In this document: piece after piece, positions 11,651-20,949 of the stretch
Numbering within the stretch: position 1 is the stretch's first letter
Layout: each line of letters begins with the position of its first letter
Assembly: GCF_026625885.1 (NCBI RefSeq)
Contig: NZ_CP113068.1
Location: 3,596,001-3,660,000 of the forward strand
Source: Roseateles sp. SL47
Lineage (GTDB): Bacteria > Pseudomonadota > Gammaproteobacteria > Burkholderiales > Burkholderiaceae_C
DNA length: 64,000 bases
Reading direction: 5' to 3'
Position numbers and translations under genes: made by a program
The notes under the pieces: model-generated
The model's database searches: none
What the model was told of the DNA's origin: nothing
The model's input: only the letters and a program-made list of their open reading frames with translations

Positions 11651-12949
11651 ATGCCGCCCCTGTTGCGTCTGTCCCTGATTGCCCTTGCGTCCCTGGCCAG
11701 CCTGGCCGTTCTGTCTGCCTGCACCCCCTCCGATCCCCAGGCTGCTCGCGAGAAGGGCTCCGACACGGCGGCAGTGGCCAAAAGCGCCGCGCCCAGTCTC
11801 ATCCTGGCCCCGGAAGATCTCCAGACGCTGGGCGTCAGCGAATATGCCAGCGGGCCGGTCATCACCGGCTCCATCCAGCCGGAACGCCGGGCCGATCTGC
11901 GGGCAGAACTGCAAGCGGTGGTGCTGGCGGTCTACAAGGAAAATGGCGAGACGGTGAAGCGCGGCGACCTGCTGGCCCGGCTGGACGACACCGCCATCCG
12001 CGACAGCGTGCAATCGGCAGATGAAGCCGTCCGTGCGTCCGCCCAGAGCTTTGAGCAGGCCGAACGCCAATACCAGCGTCTGAAGACCTTGCAGGCCCAG
12101 GGCATGAGCTCCATCCAGGCCATGGAAGATGCCGAGGTCCGCCGCAACAATGCGCAGAGTGACCTGGTGGCCGCCAAGGCCCGGCAGGCCACCGCCCGCC
12201 AGCAGCAGCAACGCACCGAAATCCGTGCCCCCTTCGATGGCGTGGTGAGCGACCGCAAGGTGTCGGCGGGCGACTCGGCCCAGGTGGGCAAAGAGCTGAT
12301 CAAGGTGATGGACCCCGGCAGCATGCGCTTTGAAGGGCTGGTGTCCGCCGATCGCATGTCCGAACTCAAGCTGGGCCAGACCGTCTACTTCAAGGTCAAC
12401 GGTTATCCGCAGGTGGACTTCCAGGGCAAGGTCCGCCGGATTGCCCAGGCGGCCAATGCCAACACCCGGCAGGTGGAAGTGCTGGTCGATTTCATCGGCG
12501 CCCAGCAGCCTGGCGTGGCCGGCCTGTATGCCGAGGGGCGGGTGCAGACGACCCGTGTGTCCGCCCTGATGGTGGCGGACAGCGCGCTGGTGCGCGAGGG
12601 GGACCGCAGCTATGTCTGGCGCATTGACGGACGTGCCTTGCGCAAGGCGGAGATCAAGCTTGGCGCGCGTGATGAACGCCAGGGCCTTTATGTGGTGGAC
12701 AGCGGCCTGAAGGGGGGCGATCGCATCCTGCGCCATCCCAACAGCAGCCTGCAGGACGGCCAGGCCCTGGACTTCACCCAGGCGCCATCGCCCGCTGCCG
12801 CCCCCTCATCCCCCAAGGTGTCCCCCAAGGCGTCCACCAAGGCGTCCACCATGACTTCCTCGGCTGAAGCCGACGGTGTGTTGGTGGCGGCGCCTTGCGC
12901 GCCTTCCGCGCTGGCCTGCGCCAGCCCCTTGCACCTGCGGGCTGTCTGA
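11651..12949 (+). CDS. RND efflux periplasmic adaptor (lipoprotein)
   Basis: Membrane-fusion protein linking an inner-membrane RND pump to an outer-membrane channel. ATG 11651 gives a proper lipoprotein signal with the lipobox LSAC near residue 23, so I prefer it to the in-frame ATG 66 bases upstream. The order is biotinyl-lipoyl half (NGETVKRGDLLARLDD), an alpha-helical hairpin (residues about 95-170), the second lipoyl half (IRAPFDGVVSDRKVSAGDS), then beta-barrel and membrane-proximal domains. The C-terminal tail is rich in Ala/Ser/Pro/Lys and looks disordered. The cognate permease starts 17 bases downstream. No outer-membrane factor is encoded nearby. Confidence 0.92.
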   Translation: MPPLLRLSLIALASLASLAVLSACTPSDPQAAREKGSDTAAVAKSAAPSLILAPEDLQTLGVSEYASGPVITGSIQPERRADLRAELQAVVLAVYKENGETVKRGDLLARLDDTAIRDSVQSADEAVRASAQSFEQAERQYQRLKTLQAQGMSSIQAMEDAEVRRNNAQSDLVAAKARQATARQQQQRTEIRAPFDGVVSDRKVSAGDSAQVGKELIKVMDPGSMRFEGLVSADRMSELKLGQTVYFKVNGYPQVDFQGKVRRIAQAANANTRQVEVLVDFIGAQQPGVAGLYAEGRVQTTRVSALMVADSALVREGDRSYVWRIDGRALRKAEIKLGARDERQGLYVVDSGLKGGDRILRHPNSSLQDGQALDFTQAPSPAAAPSSPKVSPKASTKASTMTSSAEADGVLVAAPCAPSALACASPLHLRAV

Positions 12950-12966
12950 TCCGGACGGAGACCGAC

Positions 12967-15900
12967 ATGTTCCTTTCCAATTTCTCGGTCAAGAAACCGG
13001 TCGCGATGATCGTGGTGATCATCATGCTGATGTGCACCGGTTTGCTGGCCCTGCACAAGCTGCGGGTCAACCAGATCCCGGATGTGCAGGAGCCGGTGAT
13101 GGTGGTCAGCATCACCTATCCGGGCGCTTCCCCGGAAACGGTGGAGCGCGAGGTGATCAACCGCATCGAGAAGTCGATGCAGAGCATCCCGGGTGTGACC
13201 GAAGTGCGGGCCACTGCCAATGAGGGCACGGCCCAGTTCATCCTGATCTACGAGTTCAGCAAGAACATGGCCGAGGCGGCCGACGAGATCCGCAATTCGA
13301 TTGGCGCGGTGCGTCACAAGCTGCCCACCGAAATGCGGGAGCCGGTGCTGCAGCGGTATGACCCGTCGTCCGAGCCGGTGATGCAGCTGGCGCTGTCGTC
13401 CAGCACCGAAAGCCATGCGGAAATTTCCCGCCTGGCGGAAGACCAGTTGGCGGACCGCTTCCGCTCCCTCTCCGGTGTGGCCACCGTCACGGTCAACGGC
13501 GCACTCAAGCGTGAGTTGTCGGTGCTGCTCAATGCGCAGAAGTTGCGTGAGTTCAATGTCTCGGTCACCGAGGTGGTGCAGGCCCTGCGCATGCAAAACA
13601 CCTCCGCGCCGGTGGGCAAGGTGCGCGGCACGCTGGAGGACCAGAGCATTCGCCTGCTGGGCCGCATCGAGTCCCCGGAAGATTTCACCCAGATCGTGGT
13701 GAAGCGCTCCGGCAATGAACTGGTGCGGCTGGGCCAGGTCGCGACGGTCCAGGACGGTTTTGCCGAGCAGACTGGCCTGTCGGTGCGCAACGGCCATCCC
13801 AATGTGGGCTTGGCCGTCACCCGATCACGCGATGCCTCCACGGTCAGCGTGGCCGACGAGACCCGCAAGCTGGTGGACGAGATCAACAAGACGCTGAAGA
13901 AGGGCACCCAGCTGGAGGTGACCCAGGACGGCGGCAAGGACGCCCAGGACAGTCTCAACAACGTGATCCATGCGCTGGTGTTTGGTGCGGGTCTGACGGT
14001 GTTTGTGGTGTATGTCTTCCTCAACTCCTGGCGTTCGACGCTGATCACCGCACTGTCGTTGCCGACCTCGGTGATTGCCGCCTTCATCGCCGTCTGGCTG
14101 TGCGGCTTCACGCTGAACTTCATGAGCCTGCTGGGGCTGTCGCTGGCCATCGGGGTGCTGATCGACGATGCCATCGTGGTGCGGGAGAACATCGTGCGCC
14201 ACATGGAGCGGGGCGCGGACCGCCGCACCGCCGCACTCAAGGGCACCGCTGAAATCGGCCTGGCGGTGGCTGCCACCACCTTCTCCATCGTTGCCGTGTT
14301 TGTGCCGGTGGCCTTCATGCCGGGTGTGTCCGGTGAATGGTTCCGGCCTTTTGGCCTGACCGTGGTGGCCTCGGTGCTGGTGTCGCTGTTCATCTCCTTC
14401 ACGCTGGACCCGATGCTGTCGGCCTTCTGGGGCGATCCCCCCGGCTATCACGAGCAGCCCAAGACCGGCATTTCCCGTTGGCTGGAACGCTTCAACCATT
14501 GGTTCGACGGCCTGGCGGATGGCTATGGCCATGTGATCGCCTGGGCCTTGCATCACCGGCGCTGGATGGCCTTCTTCGCCATGCTCAGCTTTGTGCTGGC
14601 CATTGCCATCCAGGCCAAGTTCGGTGGCAGCAGCTTCCTGCCCAAGACCGACTCGGGCACCATCGCCATCGATGTCCGTACGCCGGCCAGCTCCAGCCTG
14701 GAGTATTCACGTCTGAAGCTGGCGGCTGCGTCGGCGTTGGCACGGGAGATCCCCGAAACCAAGGCCACGAATGAAACCGTGAATGTGAGTGGCGGCCGCA
14801 TCTATGTGGGCCTGGGCAAAAGCACCCAGCGAAAGCGCAGCGCGGCGGAGATCGCCGCCGACCTGCGCACGCGTGTGTCGCGCCTGGTTGGTGCGGAATA
14901 CGTGGTGCTGGATGACCTGAACAATGGCGCGCAGAAGCCGGTGCAGATTCGTTTCTCCGGCACCGACTCCCGCAAGCTGATGGAGTTGACCACCGAGTTC
15001 ATGGAGAAGCTGCGCAAGGTCCAAGGCGCGGTGGATGTCGGCCTGTCCGAGCAGGATCCGCAGGACGAGCTGCAGATTGAGTTGAACCGCGGTCTGGCGA
15101 ACTCGCTGGGGATTTCGGTGGGCGATGCAGCCAGCGCGCTGCGGGTGGCGTTTGCCGGTGTGGAAGTCGGCGACTGGGTGGACCCCAGCGGCGAAACCCG
15201 CGATGTGTCGGTGCGTCTGGCGCCACAGGACCGGGTGGATGCCTCCAACATCGAACGCCTGCCGATCTCGGTCACTGGCACCGGGGTGATGGTGCCGCTG
15301 GAGCAGATCGCCACCGTCACCATGGGCAAGGGCCCCGCCAAAATCCAGCATGCGGACAGCAAGCGGATGATTGCGGTGTCGGCCAATGCGCATGGGCGCT
15401 CGTCCGGCGAAGTCACGGCCGATGCGCTCAAACTGGCCAAGTCGATGAACTTCCCACCGGGCTATGGCATTGCGCTGGCCGGGGATGCCAAGAGCCAGCA
15501 AGAGGTTTTTGGCGCCATGATCGTGGCACTGGCCTCCGGCATCGGCCTGATGTATCTCATCCTGGTCATGCAGTTTGGCAGCTTTACCGCGCCGATGGGG
15601 GTGATGCTGTCCCTGCCACTGTCGCTGATCGGTGTGGTTCTGGCGCTGAAGGTCACCGATGGTGGCCTCAACCTGATGAGCCTGATTGGTGTGATCATGC
15701 TGGCCGGGTTGGTGGCCAAAAATGCCATCTTGCTGCTGGATGCGGCGCGACATGAGGAGTCGGAGGGTGTGTCGCGTGAAGAGGCGCTGATGCATGCCGG
15801 CCGCAAGCGCTTCCGGCCCATCCTGATGACCACCTTTGCACTGATTGCCGGCATGCTGCCGGTGGCCATCGGGGTGGGAGAGGGCGGTGAGTTCTATCGT

Positions 15901-16242
15901 CCGATGGCGGTGGCCATCATCGGCGGGACCATCACGTCCACCTTCCTCACGCTGCTGATGGTGCCGTGTTTCTACGACAGCATCGAGATCTTCTTCGAGC
16001 GCCAGCGGCAGCGTTCCGCGCGCTGGAGCCAGCGATGGCCGCTACCGGTGGCGGTGGTGGTCAATATCCTGCAGACGGTGCTGGTGTTCCTGGCGCTGAT
16101 CAGCGGCCTGCTGTTCCTGTGGTGGGTGGTGAGCAACGATTGGAACGGTCATCGCGCAAAGGCAAAGGCAAAGGCTGATGCCGATACCGCCGTGATGCCG
16201 ACGCCTCGGGTCGATCAACACGGCGCGCCGGGCGACGACTGA
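12967..16242 (+). CDS. RND efflux permease, HAE1 family
   Basis: Proton-driven inner-membrane exporter, probably for hydrophobic or amphiphilic compounds. The 1091-residue product has the duplicated RND layout: helix 1, a large periplasmic loop, helices 2-7, a second loop and helices 8-12. The helix 4 motif GVLIDDAIVVRENIVRHMER contains the paired aspartates of proton relay. I use ATG 12967 (MFLSNFSVKKP), the standard RND start, rather than an upstream in-frame codon inside the adaptor gene. A charged tail of about 60 residues follows the last helix. Substrate cannot be inferred. Confidence 0.93.
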   Translation: MFLSNFSVKKPVAMIVVIIMLMCTGLLALHKLRVNQIPDVQEPVMVVSITYPGASPETVEREVINRIEKSMQSIPGVTEVRATANEGTAQFILIYEFSKNMAEAADEIRNSIGAVRHKLPTEMREPVLQRYDPSSEPVMQLALSSSTESHAEISRLAEDQLADRFRSLSGVATVTVNGALKRELSVLLNAQKLREFNVSVTEVVQALRMQNTSAPVGKVRGTLEDQSIRLLGRIESPEDFTQIVVKRSGNELVRLGQVATVQDGFAEQTGLSVRNGHPNVGLAVTRSRDASTVSVADETRKLVDEINKTLKKGTQLEVTQDGGKDAQDSLNNVIHALVFGAGLTVFVVYVFLNSWRSTLITALSLPTSVIAAFIAVWLCGFTLNFMSLLGLSLAIGVLIDDAIVVRENIVRHMERGADRRTAALKGTAEIGLAVAATTFSIVAVFVPVAFMPGVSGEWFRPFGLTVVASVLVSLFISFTLDPMLSAFWGDPPGYHEQPKTGISRWLERFNHWFDGLADGYGHVIAWALHHRRWMAFFAMLSFVLAIAIQAKFGGSSFLPKTDSGTIAIDVRTPASSSLEYSRLKLAAASALAREIPETKATNETVNVSGGRIYVGLGKSTQRKRSAAEIAADLRTRVSRLVGAEYVVLDDLNNGAQKPVQIRFSGTDSRKLMELTTEFMEKLRKVQGAVDVGLSEQDPQDELQIELNRGLANSLGISVGDAASALRVAFAGVEVGDWVDPSGETRDVSVRLAPQDRVDASNIERLPISVTGTGVMVPLEQIATVTMGKGPAKIQHADSKRMIAVSANAHGRSSGEVTADALKLAKSMNFPPGYGIALAGDAKSQQEVFGAMIVALASGIGLMYLILVMQFGSFTAPMGVMLSLPLSLIGVVLALKVTDGGLNLMSLIGVIMLAGLVAKNAILLLDAARHEESEGVSREEALMHAGRKRFRPILMTTFALIAGMLPVAIGVGEGGEFYRPMAVAIIGGTITSTFLTLLMVPCFYDSIEIFFERQRQRSARWSQRWPLPVAVVVNILQTVLVFLALISGLLFLWWVVSNDWNGHRAKAKAKADADTAVMPTPRVDQHGAPGDD

Positions 16243-16271
16243 CGCACAGGCCGCTGGGGCGGGGGGGCACT

Positions 16272-16301
16272 GCGGCCCAATCCAAAGAGCGATTGGGCCG
16301 C
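16272..16301. terminator. Hairpin between convergent genes
   Basis: A perfect 10-base-pair inverted repeat (GCGGCCCAAT / ATTGGGCCGC) with a 10-base loop lies between the stop of the RND permease and the end of the convergent FAD-oxidase gene. There is no clear T-run on either side, so it could be a weak bidirectional terminator or a stabilising 3' hairpin. Confidence 0.55.
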
Positions 16302-16339
16302 CAGATCAGAGGCCGATCAGAGGTCCGTCGGAGCCCGAA

Positions 16340-17761
16340 TCAGATCATCCGATTCGGATTGAGCAAGCCCAGCGGATCCAGCGCCTGCTTGATCTGTCGC
16401 ATCAGCGCCAGCGCAACCGGGCTTTTGCGCTGTGCCAGCTCCTCCCGCTTGAGCTGCCCGATGCCATGCTCCGCAGAAATCGAGCCGCCATGCGCCATCA
16501 CCTGGTCATACACCAGCGCGTTGACCGCATGCTCATGGTTCTTCAAGAACACGGCCGGGGCCATGCCGTCTGGCGCCTGCAGGTTGTAGTGCAGGTTGCC
16601 GTCGCCCAGATGGCCGAAGTTCACCAGGCGTGAACCAGGGAATTGCCCGGCCAGCAGCGCGTCGCAGGCCGCCACGAAGTCCGGAATGCGCGACACCGGC
16701 AGGGCGATGTCGTGTTTGATGTTCAGGCCTTCTTCGCTTTGCGCCAGCGGAATCGATTCACGCAGATGCCACATCGCCTGGCTTTGCGCCAGACTTTCGG
16801 CCACCGCCGCATCCTCGATCACGCCGTCCTCCAGCGCCTGAGACAACACCCCTTCAAACTGCTCCCGTGCATGGGTTTCGCTTTCGTTGTCCGACAGCTC
16901 CAGCAGCACGGTCCACGGCCGGGCGCCCAGCGGCTGCGCCAACTGCGGGAAATGCCGCGCCACCAGCGCCAGCGACTGCGCATTCATCACCTCGAAGCCG
17001 GTCAGCGCCGCGCCGCAGCGCGACTGCGCCAGACCCAGCAAGCGTACGGTTGATGCCAGCGACGTGCAGGCGGCCAGCGCCGTCATGCGTGCACGCGGCT
17101 GCGGGAACAGCTTCAGCGTGGCAGCGGTAATGATGCCCAGCGTGCCTTCGGCCCCGATGAACAGGTCGCGCAGGTCGTAGCCGGTGTTGTCCTTGCGCAG
17201 CCCGGAGAGGCCGTCCCAGATTTCGCCTTCGGCGGTCACCACTTCCAGACCCAGGCACAGCTCCCGCGCATTCCCATACCGCAGCACCTGGGTGCCGCCG
17301 GCATTGGTCGACAGATTGCCGCCAATGGTGCAACTGCCTTCTGCCGCCAGGCTCAGCGGAAACAGCAGGCCGGCCTGTCGGGCGGTCTCCTGCACCTGTT
17401 GCAGCACGCACCCGGCATCCACGGTGAGGGTGAGGTTGTCCGTGTCGAGTTGCCGGACCTTCTGCATCCGCTGCAGGCTCAGCAGCAACTGGGTGCCGGA
17501 GTCGTCCGGCACACCGCCGCCGACCAGGCCGGTGTTGCCCCCCTGCGGCACCAGCGACACGCGGTGCTCACGCGCCAGCTTCACCACGGCGGCGACCTGC
17601 TCGGTCGTTTCTGGCCGCAACACGGCCAGGGCACGGCCGTGATAGCGCTTGCGCCAGTCCTGCTGATAGGCGGTGAGTGCTTGCTCGGGCATGGTGCCTG
17701 GCACCAGCACATGGGCGTCTCCCAGCAGGTGTTTCAAGGTGTTGATCAGGTCACGGGTCAT
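16340..17761 (-). CDS. FAD-linked D-2-hydroxyacid dehydrogenase family oxidase
   Basis: A 473-residue flavoenzyme of the vanillyl-alcohol-oxidase fold. The N-terminal FAD-binding part contains VPQGGNTGLVGGGVPDDSG near residue 75 and the second pyrophosphate-binding region NLSTNAGGTQVLRYGN. The C-terminal FAD-oxidase domain has NFGHLGDGNLHYNL and HGIGQLKREEL, matching D-2-hydroxyglutarate/D-lactate dehydrogenases of the GlcD type. It most likely oxidises a short D-2-hydroxyacid and passes electrons to an unknown acceptor. The exact substrate cannot be told from sequence. It is probably co-transcribed with the DUF2069 gene 56 bases upstream. Confidence 0.88.
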   Translation of the reverse strand: MTRDLINTLKHLLGDAHVLVPGTMPEQALTAYQQDWRKRYHGRALAVLRPETTEQVAAVVKLAREHRVSLVPQGGNTGLVGGGVPDDSGTQLLLSLQRMQKVRQLDTDNLTLTVDAGCVLQQVQETARQAGLLFPLSLAAEGSCTIGGNLSTNAGGTQVLRYGNARELCLGLEVVTAEGEIWDGLSGLRKDNTGYDLRDLFIGAEGTLGIITAATLKLFPQPRARMTALAACTSLASTVRLLGLAQSRCGAALTGFEVMNAQSLALVARHFPQLAQPLGARPWTVLLELSDNESETHAREQFEGVLSQALEDGVIEDAAVAESLAQSQAMWHLRESIPLAQSEEGLNIKHDIALPVSRIPDFVAACDALLAGQFPGSRLVNFGHLGDGNLHYNLQAPDGMAPAVFLKNHEHAVNALVYDQVMAHGGSISAEHGIGQLKREELAQRKSPVALALMRQIKQALDPLGLLNPNRMI

Positions 17762-17817
17762 GCTTGAATCCTTGGGGCTGCGACAGCGTCGGTATCGCCG
17801 AGGTCAGTGGTCAGCGG

Positions 17818-18234
17818 TCAGGGGGCGGCTGGCGTCGCCTTGGGCGCCGCCAGCCGCTGGCGCACATGCATCGCGCAGGCGGTGAAGATCACCACCGACA
17901 GCAGCACTTCCGCAGTGGCGAGCACGGCCCCCAGGCCCGGTTCCGAAGTGGCGCGCACCAGGCCTTCGAGGGCGTAAAGCCAGACGAACAGGCTGAGTGC
18001 GCGGAAGGTGTAGAGCCGGTACCGCCACAGGCCGACCAGCGGCAGCAGCAGCGGCAGCGCCTTGAGGGCCAGCGTGCCGTGTCCCACCGGTACCAGCCAC
18101 CCTTCCCAGGCCACGCAAAGCAGAGCGAGGGCCACCGTGGCCAGCAAGGCCAGGTGCCGGCTGATGCGTTGCGGACGGGTGGGCAGGGGGCGAGGGGCCT
18201 CAGGCGCCAGGCCATGCGCTTGCAAACTTGACAT
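17818..18234 (-). CDS. DUF2069 family inner-membrane protein
   Basis: A 138-residue protein with four hydrophobic segments, starting about residues 27, 50, 79 and 105. The pattern and motifs such as LVGLWRYRLYTFR match DUF2069, a small betaproteobacterial membrane family without known function. I chose ATG 18234 (MSSLQAHG) because upstream in-frame codons would run into the divergent YihY gene. The two start regions are back-to-back, separated by only about 20 bases. Confidence 0.8.
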   Translation of the reverse strand: MSSLQAHGLAPEAPRPLPTRPQRISRHLALLATVALALLCVAWEGWLVPVGHGTLALKALPLLLPLVGLWRYRLYTFRALSLFVWLYALEGLVRATSEPGLGAVLATAEVLLSVVIFTACAMHVRQRLAAPKATPAAP

Positions 18235-18253
18235 GGCTGGCATCATAGCCAGC

Positions 18254-19492
18254 ATGAACATCAGGATGCGTGTGTCGGAACAGGGCTGGCGTGAGGGGCT
18301 CCGGGAGCTGTGGCAGGGCTTGCGCCGTTGGCCGTGGCTGGACACATTCCGCGTGTTTGTTCAGCGCTACCGGGAGGAGCGGCTCGGCCTCACCGCCGGC
18401 AGCCTGACCTTCACCACGCTGATCTCGCTGGTGCCGCTGCTGACGGTGGCCCTGGCCTTGTTCACCGCCTTCCCGATGTTTTCGGCGTTTCAGGGGGCGT
18501 TGGAGAAATACTTCCTCAAGTCGCTGGTGCCGGACACCATCGCCCGGCCGGTGCTGGGGTCGCTGACGCAGTTTGCCGCCAAGGCCAATCGGCTGGGGGC
18601 GGTGGGCCTGGTGGTGCTGGCGGTCACTGCGCTGATGCTGATGTTGACCATCGACCGCACGCTCAATCAGATCTGGCGGGTGCAGCGGCCCCGGCCGATT
18701 GCACAACGGGTGTTGGTGTATTGGGCCGCGCTGACCCTGGGCCCCTTGCTGCTGGGCGGCAGCCTCACGCTCACCAGCTACCTCATCACCACCGGCAAGG
18801 ACCTGGTCAACAACATGCCACGCAGCCTGGTGGTGCTGCTCTCCAGCGTGGATCTGGTGGTGCTCTGGGCGGCCATGGCTGCGTTGTTCCATTACGTTCC
18901 CAACACCGACGTCCGCTGGCGCCATGCGCTGGTGGGTGCGGGTTTTGTGGCGGTGGCCTTCCACCTGGCCAAACAGGCGCTGGCCTGGTACGTCAAACAG
19001 GTGCCGACCTATTCCACCCTGTATGGTGCCTTTGCGACGGTCCCGATCTTCTTGATCTGGATCTATGTGGGCTGGTCGATTGTGCTGCTGGGCGCCATCC
19101 TGGCGGCCAATGCGCCAGCCTTGGCCGGTGGGGTCAGTGTGCGTCGCGCCGCGCCGGGCATGCAGCTGGAACTGGCGCTGGACATCCTGCGGGAACTGGA
19201 ATCGGCTCGAACCTCGGGGGGGACTGGCCTCACCTTGCTCGGCCTTTCCGAGAGCCTGTGCGTGGACCCGCTGCAACTGGAGCCGGTCATCGACCAGTTG
19301 ATCGACCTGGACTGGGTGGGCCGGCTGGAGGAGGACGGGGCCCAGCGCCTGGTGCTGTTGTGTGATCCGGCTGCCACCCGCGCCGAACCCTTGATCCACG
19401 CCTTGCTGCTGCCGCGCAGCGACAGCCTGGGGGCCTTGTGGTCCGGTGCGAAGTGGGACCAATTGACGCTGCGGGCCGTGATGGTGAAGTGA
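18254..19492 (+). CDS. YihY/BrkB family inner-membrane protein
   Basis: Member of the YihY (formerly RbN/BrkB) family, with six predicted transmembrane helices between about residues 45 and 290. Family hallmarks are ERLGLTAGSLTFTTLISLVP near residue 45, MLTIDRTLNQIWRVQRPRP and the GAFATVPIFLIWIYVGWSIV segment. The family was once called ribonuclease BN, which is now considered incorrect; a transport or envelope role is likely. A cytosolic tail of about 110 residues resembles a winged-helix domain. Start ATG 18254 is preferred; ATG 18233 is an in-frame alternative. The product is 412 residues. Confidence 0.88.
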   Translation: MNIRMRVSEQGWREGLRELWQGLRRWPWLDTFRVFVQRYREERLGLTAGSLTFTTLISLVPLLTVALALFTAFPMFSAFQGALEKYFLKSLVPDTIARPVLGSLTQFAAKANRLGAVGLVVLAVTALMLMLTIDRTLNQIWRVQRPRPIAQRVLVYWAALTLGPLLLGGSLTLTSYLITTGKDLVNNMPRSLVVLLSSVDLVVLWAAMAALFHYVPNTDVRWRHALVGAGFVAVAFHLAKQALAWYVKQVPTYSTLYGAFATVPIFLIWIYVGWSIVLLGAILAANAPALAGGVSVRRAAPGMQLELALDILRELESARTSGGTGLTLLGLSESLCVDPLQLEPVIDQLIDLDWVGRLEEDGAQRLVLLCDPAATRAEPLIHALLLPRSDSLGALWSGAKWDQLTLRAVMVK

Positions 19493-19574
19493 CGGCGCTG
19501 TGACGGTGTTGTGGCGGCGCTGTAGCGACGCTGTAGCGACCCTGTGGCGGTGTTGGGACGAGACGTGATCGGCC

Positions 19575-20573
19575 TCACCGCCGGAACGGCATTCCCGACA
19601 GCATCATCCTGCCCATCGTCAGCAGCGACGCCACGTCCTCAGGTCGACGGATCAGGTCATTGCTGATCTTGGCTCGACCTTTGCCGCAGGCTTGGGAGAC
19701 AGCGTCGCACAGCTGGTCCTGCCAGCGCGGCTGGGTGCGGAGCATCTGGTAGAGCTCGCGGGCCACCGCAACCAGGCCCGCCTGCCGGCCGCCATCGGCA
19801 CTCTGGAGGGCGACCATGCCGCCGTCCTGCTGCAACTCCTCGGCGCGGGCGCAGAGGGCCAGCAGTGTGCGCGGGGAGGGCGTCTGTCTGTCCAACATCG
19901 GCACCCGCAGCCAGGTCAGCTCCGCAGCGGCGGCGTCGCTGCCGTTGTTCCATGGTGACGGGGCCACGTCGTGGCGGCTGGAGACGGGGCTGCCATTCAC
20001 CACGTGGCGCACGCCCACCTTGCGTTCCACGGAGGCGTGGTGCCCCAGCATGCCTTCGGTCTCCACCGCAAACCCTTGCGGCGTGGTGGGGCAACGGAAC
20101 TCAACACGTGTGTTGCCCTTCACCCAGGGGGCATTGCTCTTCATGCAGCTCTTGTCCGTGGCATCCGGGCTGCTGACGTCGATCACCGTCCGGATGTCAT
20201 GGTGGAGGCAGGCGGCCGCCCAGGCGCCGGTCTCCCGGTTGCCGGGGCGCGCCATGACCAGCGTCTGCGCGTCCAGCACATTGGCGTCCAGCGGCACACC
20301 CGATTCGCTGCCCAAACTCGGATCCACCGCCAACTGGGAGCTGCGGTGCTTGAGCAGGCTGACCTCGGTGTGGCTGCCCGGCGGCGTGTTGGGAGGGAAG
20401 GTGTCATTCAGCTCCTGAAGCAGTGCCACGGCGTCCGGCCACTGGGATTTCCAGAGGGTCAATTCCGCCGCATTCCCAATCGGCGGTTCCGACGGCTTGG
20501 TGGAGAGACGGGGCGCATGGCTCGATGGGGGAGACGGCAGGTTCGGGGCCGTGGCGATGGTATTCAGCTTCAT
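19575..20573 (-). CDS. YopH/SptP-like tyrosine phosphatase domain protein, nucleophile missing
   Basis: A 332-residue protein with a Pro/Ser-rich N-terminus of about 35 residues and no signal peptide. From about residue 90 the order of elements follows the YopH/SptP phosphatase domain: a strand region (DANVLDAQTLVMARPGN), a WPD-loop-like stretch VPMLDRQTPSPRTLLAL (Asp228) and a P-loop-like stretch VALQSADGGRQAGLV. The expected C-x5-R is Q-x5-R here, with Gln257 in place of the nucleophilic Cys and Arg263 kept. A C-terminal helix with ISNDLIRRPEDV matches the end of the fold. Such domains in bacteria are mostly type III secretion effectors. If this is one, it should bind rather than hydrolyse phosphotyrosine. 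The family assignment is by eye, not by search. Confidence 0.6.
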   Translation of the reverse strand: MKLNTIATAPNLPSPPSSHAPRLSTKPSEPPIGNAAELTLWKSQWPDAVALLQELNDTFPPNTPPGSHTEVSLLKHRSSQLAVDPSLGSESGVPLDANVLDAQTLVMARPGNRETGAWAAACLHHDIRTVIDVSSPDATDKSCMKSNAPWVKGNTRVEFRCPTTPQGFAVETEGMLGHHASVERKVGVRHVVNGSPVSSRHDVAPSPWNNGSDAAAAELTWLRVPMLDRQTPSPRTLLALCARAEELQQDGGMVALQSADGGRQAGLVAVARELYQMLRTQPRWQDQLCDAVSQACGKGRAKISNDLIRRPEDVASLLTMGRMMLSGMPFRR

Positions 20574-20949
20574 CAGTCACCTCAGGACCAGGAGATGAAG
20601 CTTGGTGGGGGCATGGAGGTTTTCGGTTGCAAACCTTCTGCGCCAGGCTGCCAAAAATTGATCAATCCACCCCCATCAAACGGGGAGGTGGCGCCAACCG
20701 ACCTACTTGGCTGGGCCTCTGCCGCTCCTGCCGCGGATGGCCTTTGACGCCTAGCAAACCCATCAGGATTGCCAACGCTCTGCCCCTCCCGCCGGGGACT
20801 GCCTTGTGAGGCTCAGCCTGAATGGACTGCGGTTCATTGCTGGGTCGGGCCTCATCGCCAGCAGCTCGTTGCCAGGGTCTCGTTGCTGGCACTTCGTTGC
20901 CAGCAGCTCATTGTGAGCCGGTCATTGTGAGCCGGTCATTGGGAGCCGG
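20574..20949. other. Gene-free stretch with short tandem repeats
   Basis: I see no convincing gene here. Near its right end lie three copies of a 14-base unit (TCATTGTGAGCCGG, third copy with one change) at 20908-20949, directly after the stop codon of the neighbouring tail-anchored protein gene. The left part holds the presumed promoter of the phosphatase-like gene. No HrpX/HrpB-type TTCG-N16-TTCG box is visible. Confidence 0.5.
20908..20949. repeat. 14-base tandem repeat, three copies
   Basis: Three head-to-tail copies of TCATTGTGAGCCGG at 20908, 20922 and 20936; the third has one substitution. They sit just 3' of the minus-strand gene ending at 20950. They may be replication-slippage products; no function is evident. 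Confidence 0.85.
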
